DNA from: Endozoicomonas sp. G2_2
Lineage (GTDB): Bacteria > Pseudomonadota > Gammaproteobacteria > Nevskiales > Salinisphaeraceae
Assembly: GCF_017744135.1 (NCBI RefSeq)
Contig: NZ_JAGHQU010000013.1
Coordinates: forward strand, 26,171-90,170
Direction: 5' to 3'
DNA length: 64,000 nt
In this document: piece after piece, positions 17,662-29,421 of the stretch
Position numbering within the stretch: the stretch's first letter is position 1
Layout of the letters: the number at the start of each line of letters is the position of its first letter
Program-made: the position numbers and the translations under genes
The notes under the pieces: model-generated
What the model saw: only the letters and a program-made list of their open reading frames with translations
Database searches by the model: none
What the model was told of the DNA's origin: nothing

Positions 17662-19742
17662 TTGTCGCTGTCGGGCGCCTCGCCGGCATCCGCGGCCTGA
17701 ATCTGCTCCAGCACCGGCTGGCACTGGCCGCTTTCGCCCGAGGTCGGCGATACCAGCGCCAACAGGGCCGCGGCCGGCGTGGCCACCGCGCCCAGCGCAA
17801 CCGCGGCCGCGCCCCGGGCGAGCAGCGGCCCGGCCTTCACGCCCGGCGACGGGTCTGCAAAGGTGCCCCGCACATACAGCGGCGAGCGCAGCGTGAACAG
17901 GCGTGGGCCCTTGCTCTTCGGGGTGATGGTCAGATCCAGCGTTTCGGGGCCGAAATCGATATCGCCGGTGATGTTGATGATGGCGTTCTCGGTATCGAAG
18001 ACGAACACGTTCGGCGTGGCCAGCCCGTCCTGGATCGGAATGTCCGCGGCCGCGCAGTTGATCCGGACCTGTTCGTCACCGAACAGTTTGCCGACCACCC
18101 AGTTGCCGACATTCAGCCCGGCCAGTTCCATGAGGTTGCGGCTGATCGCACCGCGGTCGATGAGTACCGTCAGCCGGCCGTTCGCGCCGCCGAGCAGCGC
18201 CGCGACCGAATTGCCGTTGCCCGCCAGCGATGCGTCGCCGTTGATCTGGCCGAGACTACCCTCCAGCGCCTCGACTTCCGGCACGATCTCGTCGAGCTGC
18301 AGCCGCCGCGCGTGCAGATCCGCGCGTGCCGCCAGGGGCGACTTGTTCCCCTCCAGGCGTACCGTGGTGTTGAGTTCGCCGCCGGCCACGCCGAAGCGCA
18401 GCGGATCGAGCAGAATCTCGCCGGCATCGAGCACCAGATGCGTATACAGATCGGTCAGCGGCAGCGATTCGCCGTGTTCGATGCGCCGGGCGGTGAACTT
18501 CACGTCCGCATCCATCATCGCCCAGCTTTCGGTGTCGAACTGCTCGACCGGGAGTGCCTTGTCGGCGGGCTGACGGCTCTGTTCGCCGCGTTCGGCCTTC
18601 TGCGCGTTCGAGTCCGCACCGATCAACGGCGCCAGGTCGGCAAAGCGCAGCTGTTCGGACAGCAGTTCACCGCTGAGGCTGGGCCGTTCACCGGTCTGGT
18701 CGAACGATAGACTGCCGGCGATATCGCTGTCGCCGATCCGGCCCTGTAATTCCCGGTACGCGAAGGTGGACCCGTTCTCGTGATCGAGATCGGCGACCAG
18801 ATGCCCGCGCGTCGAATACGCCGGTGTGGGCGGCAGGGTCACGCCGGTAAGGCGGCGCAGCGCATCCAGGCTTTCTCCCGAGAAGGACACGTCGAGATCC
18901 GCGCCGCCGAAACTCAGCGGCTGGCTTATCGTGCCGGCGAGCTGCACGCGGGTGTTGCCCGAGCGCACGTCGGCCTGGAGCGGAAACGGCGTGGTCTCGC
19001 TCTTGAGCGCCAGCACACCGCCGATCCGGCCGTTGCCCGACAACGGCTCGCCGCGGTAGCTGCCGTCGATCGTCCAGCCGAAGACGTAATCGCGTATCGA
19101 CGCGGCGTCCGCTGCAACCGCGCTGTCGTCGCCGCTGATCTGCGCGAACGGCACCGGTTTGCCCAGCGGATCGACCACGAGCGTGAAATCCGCGTCGAGC
19201 GTGGCATCCCGATAGCGAACCTGGCCCTTGTCGAAGGCAATCTCGTCGACGCTGACCGTCCAGCCCGAGCCTTCGGCCGAGTCCGGTTCGTCCGCCTGCT
19301 CGTCGTTGCCCAGGTCGAAGGTCCAGTTGTCCCGGCCGTCCGCCTGGCGGATCAGCGTGGCATCGGCCCCGTTGGCCGAGATGCGCGGAATGGAAACGCG
19401 CCCGGCCAATAGCCCAAGCGGCGCGAGCCAGACATCGACACGGCCGACGCGGGCCATGGTGTCGGCATCGAAGCCCGCCGGGTTGCCCAGGCGAATATCT
19501 TCAGCATGCACATGCGGCCAGGGCACCCAGGCGGCCAGACCTTCGGCGTCTTCGGGGCGCGCCCAGTCGAGGCCGAGATCGCCGCGAATCTCGAACGGCC
19601 GGTTGATGGCCGACGACACTTGTTCGTTGATCGTCGGCTTGATGCTGTTCCAGTCGAACAAGAGCACGAACACGACGAGCAGGACGACGAGACCGACCAG
19701 AACGCCGGCGATACCGATTCCGATTTTTGGTGCGCGTTTCAC
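17658..19742 (-). CDS. AsmA family protein
   Basis: A 694-residue protein with an N-terminal membrane anchor (residues about 8-30, GIGIAGVLVGLVVLLVVFVLLF) followed by a long periplasmic beta-groove domain. The AsmA-like start is NSIKPTINEQVSSAINRPFE; the conserved C-terminal part includes NGRLTVLIDRGAISRNL. AsmA-like proteins are thought to help move lipids between membranes. The start is GTG at 19742, which puts the anchor at the very N-terminus; the frame runs open to 19979. Confidence 0.87.
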   Translation of the reverse strand: MKRAPKIGIGIAGVLVGLVVLLVVFVLLFDWNSIKPTINEQVSSAINRPFEIRGDLGLDWARPEDAEGLAAWVPWPHVHAEDIRLGNPAGFDADTMARVGRVDVWLAPLGLLAGRVSIPRISANGADATLIRQADGRDNWTFDLGNDEQADEPDSAEGSGWTVSVDEIAFDKGQVRYRDATLDADFTLVVDPLGKPVPFAQISGDDSAVAADAASIRDYVFGWTIDGSYRGEPLSGNGRIGGVLALKSETTPFPLQADVRSGNTRVQLAGTISQPLSFGGADLDVSFSGESLDALRRLTGVTLPPTPAYSTRGHLVADLDHENGSTFAYRELQGRIGDSDIAGSLSFDQTGERPSLSGELLSEQLRFADLAPLIGADSNAQKAERGEQSRQPADKALPVEQFDTESWAMMDADVKFTARRIEHGESLPLTDLYTHLVLDAGEILLDPLRFGVAGGELNTTVRLEGNKSPLAARADLHARRLQLDEIVPEVEALEGSLGQINGDASLAGNGNSVAALLGGANGRLTVLIDRGAISRNLMELAGLNVGNWVVGKLFGDEQVRINCAAADIPIQDGLATPNVFVFDTENAIINITGDIDFGPETLDLTITPKSKGPRLFTLRSPLYVRGTFADPSPGVKAGPLLARGAAAVALGAVATPAAALLALVSPTSGESGQCQPVLEQIQAADAGEAPDSDN

Positions 19743-19873
19743 GACACACTCCGTTGCTTCACGCGACCCCTCGCAGGCACGAGTATGGCGCGAAACACCG
19801 ATCCGATGTGAACGGCTGTCACGAGACGCGCGATATGCGACGCTAACGGCGTGATTCGACGACGGTAGCGACC

Positions 19874-20263
19874 ATGCCTGCATCCATGCGCCCCCCGGCG
19901 GCCACGGCGGCGCTGCTCGCCTTAGGCCTGTTCGTTTCCGGTTGCGCCGGCGACCACGCCACGCGGCCCGCCGACACACAGACCGATGAACCGACGGTCA
20001 CGCTGCTGACGTACCGCTGCGAAAGCGGCGCGATGATCCGCGCGACCTATCCGACCGATGCCATCGCGCTGGTGCGCTATCGCGGCCAGACCCGTCAGAT
20101 GCGGGTTGCCCGCGCGGCAAGCGGCGTGCGCTATGTCGACGACGGCCTGCAGTGGTGGACCAAGGGAACCGGCGCGGGCGCGACCGCAGTGCTGTCCGAA
20201 CGCGCGGACGACGGCGGCGCGATCGAGCGCTGCGAGGAAATCGAGGCGCGCGACAACGCCTGA
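19874..20263 (+). CDS. MliC-like lipoprotein (C-type lysozyme inhibitor family)
   Basis: A 129-residue lipoprotein with signal peptide and lipobox VSGC at residues 21-24. The mature domain has the MliC pattern: LTYRCESGAMIRATYP, then QMRVARAASGVRYVDDG and WWTKGTGAGATAVL. The two cysteines (YRCES and ERCEE) are placed for the family's disulfide. It would sit on the outer-membrane inner face and block C-type lysozyme. It is divergent from the AsmA gene. Confidence 0.85.
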   Translation: MPASMRPPAATAALLALGLFVSGCAGDHATRPADTQTDEPTVTLLTYRCESGAMIRATYPTDAIALVRYRGQTRQMRVARAASGVRYVDDGLQWWTKGTGAGATAVLSERADDGGAIERCEEIEARDNA

Positions 20264-20421
20264 GACGCCGGCCCCGCGATCGACGATTCGTGGCTTAGTT
20301 TGCGCACCGCGCGTTGACGCCCGGTGCCTGCCGGCCTTGAAGCCCGGCCGTGCCGACCCGAGTTTCAGGCTTTCGCTCATCTGACTAGCCGGCGCCTGGC
20401 GCCGTTCAAGGAATACATCGC

Positions 20422-21513
20422 ATGGCCAAGAACAAGTCCATCCTGACCGACGATTCGCTGGATTTTCTCGAGCGCTACCTGAACAACGCGTCGCCGACCG
20501 GTTACGAGCAACCGGGCCAGAAACTCTGGATGGACTATCTGCGCCCCTATGTCGACGAGTTCATCACCGATGCCTACGGCTCGGCGGTCGGCGTCATCAA
20601 CCCGGACGCCGACTACAAGGTCGTCATCGAAGGGCATGCCGACGAGATTTCCTGGTATGTGAACCACATCACGGACAACGGTCTGATCTACGTGCTGCGC
20701 AACGGCGGGTCCGATCATCAGATCGCGACCTCCAAGCGGGTCAACATCCATACCAAGAGCGGCATCGTGCCGGGCGTGTTCGGCTGGCCGGCGATCCACC
20801 TGCGTGATCCGATGAAGGAACAGGCGCCGAAGAAGGACAACATCTTCGTCGACGTCGGCGCGAGCTCGAAAGAAGAAGTCGAGGAGATGGGCGTGCACGT
20901 GGGCTGCGTGATCACCTATCCCGACGAGTTTTTCGTGCTCAACGACGACAAGTTCGTCTGCCGCGCCATCGACAACCGCATGGGCGGTTTCATGGTCGCG
21001 GAGGTTGCACGTCTGATCCACGAATCGGGCAAGCGGCCGAACTTCGGGCTGTACGTGGTCAACTCGGTACAGGAGGAAGTGGGCCTCAAGGGCGCGGGCA
21101 TGATCGCCGAGCGCATCAAACCCGATGTGGCCATCTGCACCGACGTCACCCACGACACCACCACACCGATGATCGAGCAGAAGAAGACCGGCACCGCCAA
21201 GATCGGCGCCGGCCCGGTCATCACCTATGCGCCGGCCGTGCAGAACCGCGTGCGCGAACACCTGATCGCCACCGCCGAAAAACACGAGATTCCGTTCCAG
21301 CGGCTGGTCAGTGCGCCGGCCACCGGTACCGATACCGACGCCTTTGCCTACAGCAACCAGGGCGTGCCCTCGGCGCTGGTCGCGCTGGCGCTGCGCTACA
21401 TGCACACCACGGTCGAGATGGTGCATCGCGAAGACGTCGAGAACGTCATCCGCCTGATTCACCAGTCCGTGACGAGCATCGAAGCCGGCGAGACGTTCAG
21501 CTACTTCGACTGA
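20422..21513 (+). CDS. M42-family metallopeptidase (glutamyl aminopeptidase type)
   Basis: A 363-residue di-zinc aminopeptidase. Candidate ligands are His in EGHADEIS, Asp in RAIDNRMGG, Glu in QEEVGLKGA, Asp in CTDVTHD and His in RYMHTTVE; this order is the M42 pattern. The family forms large tetrahedral cytoplasmic assemblies that trim N-terminal residues from peptides. A short ribosome site AAGGAA precedes ATG 20422. A GC-rich hairpin follows the stop. Confidence 0.9.
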   Translation: MAKNKSILTDDSLDFLERYLNNASPTGYEQPGQKLWMDYLRPYVDEFITDAYGSAVGVINPDADYKVVIEGHADEISWYVNHITDNGLIYVLRNGGSDHQIATSKRVNIHTKSGIVPGVFGWPAIHLRDPMKEQAPKKDNIFVDVGASSKEEVEEMGVHVGCVITYPDEFFVLNDDKFVCRAIDNRMGGFMVAEVARLIHESGKRPNFGLYVVNSVQEEVGLKGAGMIAERIKPDVAICTDVTHDTTTPMIEQKKTGTAKIGAGPVITYAPAVQNRVREHLIATAEKHEIPFQRLVSAPATGTDTDAFAYSNQGVPSALVALALRYMHTTVEMVHREDVENVIRLIHQSVTSIEAGETFSYFD

Positions 21514-21577
21514 TCGGCGCCATGCCGGCTCGAGCCGAACCGGCCGGGCAAATGGGCTAGCATCGACAGCAGATATC

Positions 21578-21612
21578 GACGGGGCCGACGGTTCGGCGTG
21601 CGGCCCCGTCTT
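21578..21612 (+). terminator. Terminator-like hairpin after the M42 peptidase gene
   Basis: A perfect 10-bp stem, GACGGGGCCG (21578-21587) with CGGCCCCGTC (21601-21610), and a 13-nt loop. Only two T residues follow, so its efficiency is uncertain. Confidence 0.5.
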
Positions 21613-21634
21613 CATGCTGCTGTCGGAGAGTCTC

Positions 21635-21979
21635 ATGATCGGAAGTCTGGCCGCCCTGCTGCTGTTTCAGCTCGCGGGCGAAATCGTGGTGCGCCTGACC
21701 GGCCTGCCGTTACCCGGGCCGGTACTCGGCATGCTCCTGCTGTTTGCCGCCCTGCTCGCGCGCGGCTCGGCCCCGCGGGTGTTCAACGACACCAGCCGCG
21801 GCCTGCTCAACTATCTCGCACTGCTGTTCGTGCCGGCCGGCGTCGGCATCATCAGCCATCTGTCGCGCGTGACCGACGAATGGGTCGCGATTACCGTCAC
21901 CCTGGTCGCGAGTACCGCCCTGGCCATGGTCGTGACCGCCTTCTCCCTGCGTGCGCTCACCACCGGACGGGGCGAGTGA
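21635..21979 (+). CDS. CidA/LrgA family membrane protein
   Basis: A 114-residue protein with four predicted membrane helices and the family signature LTGLPLPGPVLGMLLLF near residue 25. LrgA/CidA proteins are holin-like or small-metabolite exporters paired with an LrgB-type partner, which is the next gene. ATG 21635 has GGAGA about 8 bases upstream; an earlier in-frame ATG at 21614 has no such site. Confidence 0.85.
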   Translation: MIGSLAALLLFQLAGEIVVRLTGLPLPGPVLGMLLLFAALLARGSAPRVFNDTSRGLLNYLALLFVPAGVGIISHLSRVTDEWVAITVTLVASTALAMVVTAFSLRALTTGRGE

Positions 21980-21980
21980 C

Positions 21981-22700
21981 ATGAATCGCCTCGCACAGGT
22001 CTGGGTCTACATCGAGGAAACGCCGCTGCTGTGGCTGGCGCTCACCCTTTGCGTGTTCTGGCTCGCCCAGCAGCTCTATCGGCGCTTGGGTGAGTTCCCG
22101 CTGCTCAATCCCGTACTCGTGAGCGTCGTCGCGCTGGTGGTAATTCTCGCGGCCACCGGTACACCCTACGAGGACTATTTCGACGGCGCCCAGTTCATCC
22201 ATTTCCTGCTCGGACCCGCGACCGTGGCGCTCGCCGTGCCGCTGGCCGGCCAGGCACGCGAACTGCGTCGCTACTGGCGACCGATCGCGATCGCGCTCAG
22301 CGCGGGGTCGCTCACCGCGGTGGCCAGCGCGATGGCGCTCGGCTGGTTGCTGGGGCTGGATTCGCAGACGCTGCTGTCGATGCTGCCCAAGTCGGTGACC
22401 ACGCCGATCGCTATGGGCGTGACCGAACAGATCGGCGGCCTGCCGTCGCTCACCGCCGTGCTCGTCATCCTCACCGGTATCACCGGTGCGGTGATCGGCA
22501 TTCCTCTGCTGCGCCTGCTGGGTCTGCGGGATCCGGTGGCCAAGGGCTTCGCGATGGGCGTGGCCGCCCACGGCATCGGCACCGCACGCGCGTTCGAGCA
22601 CAGCGAACGTGCCGGCGCCTACTCCGGCCTGGGGATGGGGCTCAACGGCGCACTGACAGCCCTGCTCGTGCCGCTTCTGGTGTGGCTGTTCGGTTTGTAG
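21981..22700 (+). CDS. LrgB family membrane protein
   Basis: A 239-residue protein with about eight membrane helices. The hallmark LSMLPKSVTTPIAMGVTEQIGG near residue 132 and GMGVAAHGIGTARAFE-type segment (GVAAHGIGTARAF) near residue 195 mark it as LrgB. It follows the LrgA-type gene with essentially no gap, so the two are co-expressed and probably form one membrane complex. Confidence 0.9.
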   Translation: MNRLAQVWVYIEETPLLWLALTLCVFWLAQQLYRRLGEFPLLNPVLVSVVALVVILAATGTPYEDYFDGAQFIHFLLGPATVALAVPLAGQARELRRYWRPIAIALSAGSLTAVASAMALGWLLGLDSQTLLSMLPKSVTTPIAMGVTEQIGGLPSLTAVLVILTGITGAVIGIPLLRLLGLRDPVAKGFAMGVAAHGIGTARAFEHSERAGAYSGLGMGLNGALTALLVPLLVWLFGL

Positions 22701-22779
22701 CGCCGCCAGCTGCCCGGCGCTTGTTTCCGGACAGCGGTATACCCATGCTCGGGTTAGGGAAAATCGTTGTACACCCGAC

Positions 22780-23184
22780 ATGTCAGGACGCGATCTGGAA
22801 AATTTCATGTGGGGCGAGGCAATCCGCCGGCTCGACCGCGCCGACCGGATCCAGCGCCAGTTCTTCCGGCCGGCCGGCAGCCGTGCCCGACGCCAGTGGG
22901 AACCGCCGGTCGATGTCTTCGAAACCCGTGACGCGATCTATGTCACCGTCGCCCTGCCCGGAGTGCCGGCCGATGCGCTGACCGAGCTCGAAGTGCGCGA
23001 CGATACGCTGATCGTGGCCGGCGAGCGCCGGGTACCGGCACCGGACGCGCGCGCGGCGCTGCACCGACTGGAAATTCCCCACGGGCGGTTTCAGCGCCGG
23101 GTCACGCTGGCGCATCCGCGCCTGGCCATTGCCGGCCATGAGCTGCGCGATGGCTGTCTGTACCTCACGCTGCGCAAGCGCTGA
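22780..23184 (+). CDS. Small heat-shock protein (Hsp20/alpha-crystallin)
   Basis: A 134-residue holdase chaperone. The alpha-crystallin domain starts near residue 45 (PPVDVFETRDAIYVTVALPG) and runs to LYLTLRKR, which resembles the conserved terminal strand. It shares the locus with lon downstream, another heat-shock-type gene. It lacks a clear C-terminal I-x-I motif, which may limit oligomerisation. Confidence 0.88.
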   Translation: MSGRDLENFMWGEAIRRLDRADRIQRQFFRPAGSRARRQWEPPVDVFETRDAIYVTVALPGVPADALTELEVRDDTLIVAGERRVPAPDARAALHRLEIPHGRFQRRVTLAHPRLAIAGHELRDGCLYLTLRKR

Positions 23185-23194
23185 GGCCGGCACC

Positions 23195-23500
23195 ATGATC
23201 ACCTGCTACCTGCATTACGTGATCGATCCGGCGCGAACCGCCGAATTCGAGCACGACGCAAAACCGTGGATCCCGATGGTTGAACGTTTCAGCGGGCGTC
23301 ATCACGGCTACTTCCTGCCGCATGAAGGCGCCAGCGACATTGCCTACGCGCTATTCAGTTTCGACTCGCTCGCGGCCTACGAACGCTACCGCGAGCAGGC
23401 CGCGACCGACGACGACTGCATGGCCGCCTTCCGCTACGCCGATGAGACTGGCTGCATCGTGTCCTACGAGCGCAGTTTCATGCGGCCGGTCTTCGCCTGA
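23195..23500 (+). CDS. NIPSNAP family protein
   Basis: A 101-residue soluble alpha+beta-barrel protein beginning MITCYLHYVIDPARTAEFE, with the NIPSNAP pattern of a second strand-helix unit (DIAYALFSFDSLAAYERYR). The molecular role is unknown. It starts 10 bp after the Hsp20 stop, so it is probably in the same transcript. Confidence 0.8.
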   Translation: MITCYLHYVIDPARTAEFEHDAKPWIPMVERFSGRHHGYFLPHEGASDIAYALFSFDSLAAYERYREQAATDDDCMAAFRYADETGCIVSYERSFMRPVFA

Positions 23501-23571
23501 TCGCTTCCACATTATTTTTCGCCGCAAGTCCCATCCGTGAGGCAGGCGGCCCGGGCCAATTTCTCAAGCTC

Positions 23572-26004
<2,433 letters not shown>

Positions 26005-26012
26005 CGGCGCCG

Positions 26013-26582
26013 TCAGCCACCCTCCAGCGCGCGCAGGCGCGCCTCGAGGTCGAACACGTGCGCATCGTTGGCGCCAAGTTCGCGCAGGGCATCGGCCAGA
26101 TCGAGCAGATAGTCGCGGTTCGGGCCGCTCGGCCCCTGCGATACCGCGATTTGCCGGGCGATGGCGTCGGCCGGCGCATCGCCCAGAAATGCCTCGTTCT
26201 CGGGCGTGGCGATATAGACCAGCCCTTCCTCGTGGCCGCCGTCGGCAAAGGTCATTTCGGTGGCGAAGCGCAGATAACCGTTCTTCTCGCGATGATCGAG
26301 ATGACCGAAAACCGCCGGCGTGATGCGATAGGCCATGCCGGTGCAGACTTCGCCGGGCGCCTCAACCAGCGTCGCCACACGCCCCGGCGCCTCGGGCGTG
26401 CCGCGATGGTCATGCGAGCCCTGCCAGAAACGCCGCTGCCAGCCGCGGATCGTCGCCGGCCGACGCTCGATATAGTCGAAGCCGGCCTTGTAGATCAGCG
26501 ATCCGTAGCCGAACAGCCAGAGCTGCTCGCGATCGGCGAACCGGCCATCGCGCCGGTTCGCCTCGATGGTGTTGAACGACAC
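26013..26582 (-). CDS. ChaC-type gamma-glutamylcyclotransferase
   Basis: A 189-residue protein with the nucleotide-like loop WLFGYGSLIYKAGF and the catalytic Glu in DHREKNGYLRF, both typical of ChaC enzymes that split glutathione (or gamma-glutamyl peptides) to 5-oxoproline. It converges on lon (8-bp gap). It lies 14 bp downstream of rdgC on the same strand and may be co-transcribed with it. Confidence 0.88.
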   Translation of the reverse strand: MSFNTIEANRRDGRFADREQLWLFGYGSLIYKAGFDYIERRPATIRGWQRRFWQGSHDHRGTPEAPGRVATLVEAPGEVCTGMAYRITPAVFGHLDHREKNGYLRFATEMTFADGGHEEGLVYIATPENEAFLGDAPADAIARQIAVSQGPSGPNRDYLLDLADALRELGANDAHVFDLEARLRALEGG

Positions 26583-26596
26583 CGCCGTGCCTTCGA

Positions 26597-27520
26597 TCAG
26601 GCCGCGCGGGCGTCGACCTCGCCGGCCACGCCGAAATGGGTGTAGATCCGGTCGAGCAGCCCGCGCAGTACCTGCCCCTGCAGGCTGATACGCGCCTGCA
26701 GTTCGGCCACCGCGTCCTCGGCGTCCACCGCGTCCAGATCGTCCTGGACCAGATCCAGCGGCCGCAGGCGCTTGAGATCGAGATTGTCGGCCAGATCGAA
26801 TTCCAGCGCGTCGTCCACCGCGAGGTTAAGCCGCACGACCTGCATGCCGGCGCCCAGGTGGGCACGCACTTCGTCGCGCTGCAGATCCATGGCCGTCACC
26901 CGCACGCTGGACTTGGTGTCGTCGTCGGATTCGAGCACGCAGCGGTCGCCGCACTCGAAGCCGTTGGGCAGGCGCGCCGGCTCGGCCAGCCAGGTGCTCA
27001 TCTCCTGCGCGGGCGGTGTGCCGGCGTCGGGCCGTGTCACGGGCAGCGTCCCCAGCGCGGTGCGCAGCGCGGCGACCACCTGCTCCGCGCGCTTTTCCGC
27101 CGCGCTGTCGACCCATACGCGGTGATCGCGTAGATCCATGACCACGACGGTACGGCGCGAACGCGTGAACGCCCGCGGCAGCAGCTCGAAATGGGCTTCA
27201 TCCTTGATGTCGGCCTTCTCGCGCCGGCTGACCTTGCGGCCCTCCTTCGTCTCGATCTGCTCGACGCGCTCCTCGACCTCTTCGGCCAGCACCGCGGCCG
27301 GGAGCATGCGCACGATCTCCTGATGCATGCACACGGCGAGGTTATCGACCACATGGACCATCGCGGTATCGGCCTTGAGCGGCGGCACGAAGCCTTCCGT
27401 GCTCTGGCTCTGCGTGCCGCATTCCGGGCACAGCGCGTCCGCAAGGCGCTGTTCGAGTTCGGCGGCCGTCCAGCCGAAGCGCTCGGTTCCGAGAAACACG
27501 CACAGATTCTTTAGCCACAT
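26597..27520 (-). CDS. rdgC: Recombination-associated protein RdgC
   Basis: A 307-residue protein beginning MWLKNLCVFLG, with FGWTAAELEQRLAD and LLPRAFTRSRRTVVVMDL, the order expected of RdgC. RdgC forms a ring on DNA and modulates RecA activity. The length matches the family (about 300). Confidence 0.95.
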   Translation of the reverse strand: MWLKNLCVFLGTERFGWTAAELEQRLADALCPECGTQSQSTEGFVPPLKADTAMVHVVDNLAVCMHQEIVRMLPAAVLAEEVEERVEQIETKEGRKVSRREKADIKDEAHFELLPRAFTRSRRTVVVMDLRDHRVWVDSAAEKRAEQVVAALRTALGTLPVTRPDAGTPPAQEMSTWLAEPARLPNGFECGDRCVLESDDDTKSSVRVTAMDLQRDEVRAHLGAGMQVVRLNLAVDDALEFDLADNLDLKRLRPLDLVQDDLDAVDAEDAVAELQARISLQGQVLRGLLDRIYTHFGVAGEVDARAA

Positions 27521-27815
27521 GCCGGGTCATCCATTTCTATCGTTCAGGAAATCCGCCGTGCCGGCGCCAGGGCCGCGCGCAGCGGCACCCGGCGGGCGGC
27601 GAGAGTGGCGCGACCATACCCAACGCCGCGTCCGGGCTCAACAAGACATCCGGCCATATCGATCGCCGCGCCCCGTTGCCACCAAAACGCGCCGTGCGCG
27701 CGCTCGACGCGGGCAGCCGGCGAGCCATTGTGCGGCCTGACATGCGACACGCCTTGCATGGCTGAATATCGGGCCGCGCCGAGGCGACGACGCGGGTGTC
27801 GCTGTTTCGCCGGCG

Positions 27816-28598
27816 TCAGGCCGAGCGCCTGCGGGCCGCCTCGATGCGCGCCTCGTCCACGATCGGCAACGTCTCGATCGCGGGATAGGCGAACCAGTAA
27901 CCCTGTTGCAGCGTGATGCCCGCGGAGAGAAGCCAGGCGGCCTCTTCGCCGGTCTCCACGCCTTCGGCGACGAGACGGATATTCAGACGCGCGGCCAGCG
28001 TAACCAGCGTCTCGAGGATGATCTGCCGGCGCGGCGACTCGTGAATGGCGCAGACAAGATGACGGTCGATCTTGACCACGTCCGGCTGCAGATCGGCCAG
28101 CAGCTCGAGATTGGCGTAGCCGGCACCGAAATCGTCGATCGCCGTCCAGAACCCCATGGCGTTGTAGGACTCGACGATATTCTGCAGATGCGCACGGTCG
28201 CGCACCTCCTCGGTTTCCATCACCTCGAACATGATCCGCGATTCCGGCCAGCCGAGCTCGCGCGCGACCGCCAGCGTGGCTTCGATACAGGCGCTCGGCT
28301 CGTAGACGGCATTCGGCAGAAAGTTGATCGACACCGGGCACGGGCAACCCAGCCGGTCGGCGATTTCCAGCGCACGAATACGACAGGCCTGGTCGAAGCG
28401 ATACAGCGAACACGGCTGCACCTGGCTCAGGATCGCGCCCGCGCCTTCACCATTGACGCCGCGCACGAGGGCTTCGTAAGCGAAAGGCGCGCCGGCGGCC
28501 ACATCCACGATGGGTTGAAAGGCCATGGTGAAGTCGAAATCGAGCCCCCCGTCGCAGCGGCGGCAGCCGCCCTCCTCGTCGCGCAAGCATTTCGCCAT
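27816..28598 (-). CDS. EAL-domain cyclic-di-GMP phosphodiesterase
   Basis: A 260-residue stand-alone EAL domain with all signature residues: YEALVRG (EAL), SINFLPN (Asn), FEVMETEE (Glu), IDDFGAGYANLELL (DDFG), VVKIDRHL (Lys), EGVET (Glu) and QGYWFAYP. It should hydrolyse c-di-GMP to pGpG. There is no sensory, membrane or GGDEF domain. A short cysteine-bearing N-terminus (CLRDEEGGCRRCDGG) may bind metal or act as a redox element. It is transcribed alone. Confidence 0.92.
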   Translation of the reverse strand: MAKCLRDEEGGCRRCDGGLDFDFTMAFQPIVDVAAGAPFAYEALVRGVNGEGAGAILSQVQPCSLYRFDQACRIRALEIADRLGCPCPVSINFLPNAVYEPSACIEATLAVARELGWPESRIMFEVMETEEVRDRAHLQNIVESYNAMGFWTAIDDFGAGYANLELLADLQPDVVKIDRHLVCAIHESPRRQIILETLVTLAARLNIRLVAEGVETGEEAAWLLSAGITLQQGYWFAYPAIETLPIVDEARIEAARRRSA

Positions 28599-28768
28599 GA
28601 ATCAGAACCGTGGATTTCGCGGTGAACCGGTAAGCATTGTTGTGAGTATCGGCAGATCTTCTGTATGAAACAGCCCGATATGGAAAATTTCCAGCAGCTT
28701 CGACGTATCGCCTGCGGCCCGGCGTGATCTTGCGGCCGGTGCCGCATCGCGCGGGTGCCACGCCCCGG

Positions 28769-29278
28769 TCACGCCTCGATCGCGATCGGTGCACCCGCAA
28801 CGAGCAGACCGGGTGTGCGTACGGCGGCCCGCATCCCGCCGACACGATGCAACCCGGTGCGCATATCCAGACCCAGCAGGCGCGACAGATAGCCGCAGGG
28901 CGGACAACTGCTCACGATTTCCAGGCGCACGTCGCCGATCGCGAGCGTGCGACCGCGCAGCGCCGCGATGTCGAGGCCATCCACCACCAGATTACGGCGC
29001 AACCAGGCCGCCTCCACCGGCACACCCAACCGGCGGCTGCAGAGCGCGACGGCATCACGGGTGATCAGCGACACGTCGCGTGCACCCGGCATCACCGCCG
29101 CGCGTTTCGAGAACGTGCCGCGCCCGGCGTGGTAGCGATCGCCGACCAGGCCTTGCCCACGCGCCGCCTCGGCCCGGGCGACGGCGCGCATGGGCGCACC
29201 GCGCTCACCGGCGATCAGAATCCGTTCGAGGCGCGGTGTTGCCGTACCGGGCCCCGTTTCGCGCATCGATGGTGTCAT
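28769..29278 (-). CDS. MOSC-domain protein
   Basis: A 169-residue single MOSC (molybdenum cofactor sulfurase C-terminal) domain: GQGLVGDRYHAGRGTFS, LRRNLVVDGLD and the conserved cysteine in SSCPPCGYLSR. Such domains bind molybdenum cofactor or carry sulfur; the partner enzyme is unknown. The start at 29278 is chosen because the domain begins soon after; the frame is open to 29428. Confidence 0.83.
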   Translation of the reverse strand: MTPSMRETGPGTATPRLERILIAGERGAPMRAVARAEAARGQGLVGDRYHAGRGTFSKRAAVMPGARDVSLITRDAVALCSRRLGVPVEAAWLRRNLVVDGLDIAALRGRTLAIGDVRLEIVSSCPPCGYLSRLLGLDMRTGLHRVGGMRAAVRTPGLLVAGAPIAIEA

Positions 29279-29421
29279 CCGAACGATGATGCCATTGGCG
29301 TGGGCCGGTGGCGGGCCGGGCTGCGCTTGAGCGCGAGCCGCAACCCTGCTGTGATGGCCTGGATGAATGTATGGCCCGACAGCTCTGCATCGTGCGCGCT
29401 CGCCGTCGCACACGCTGACGC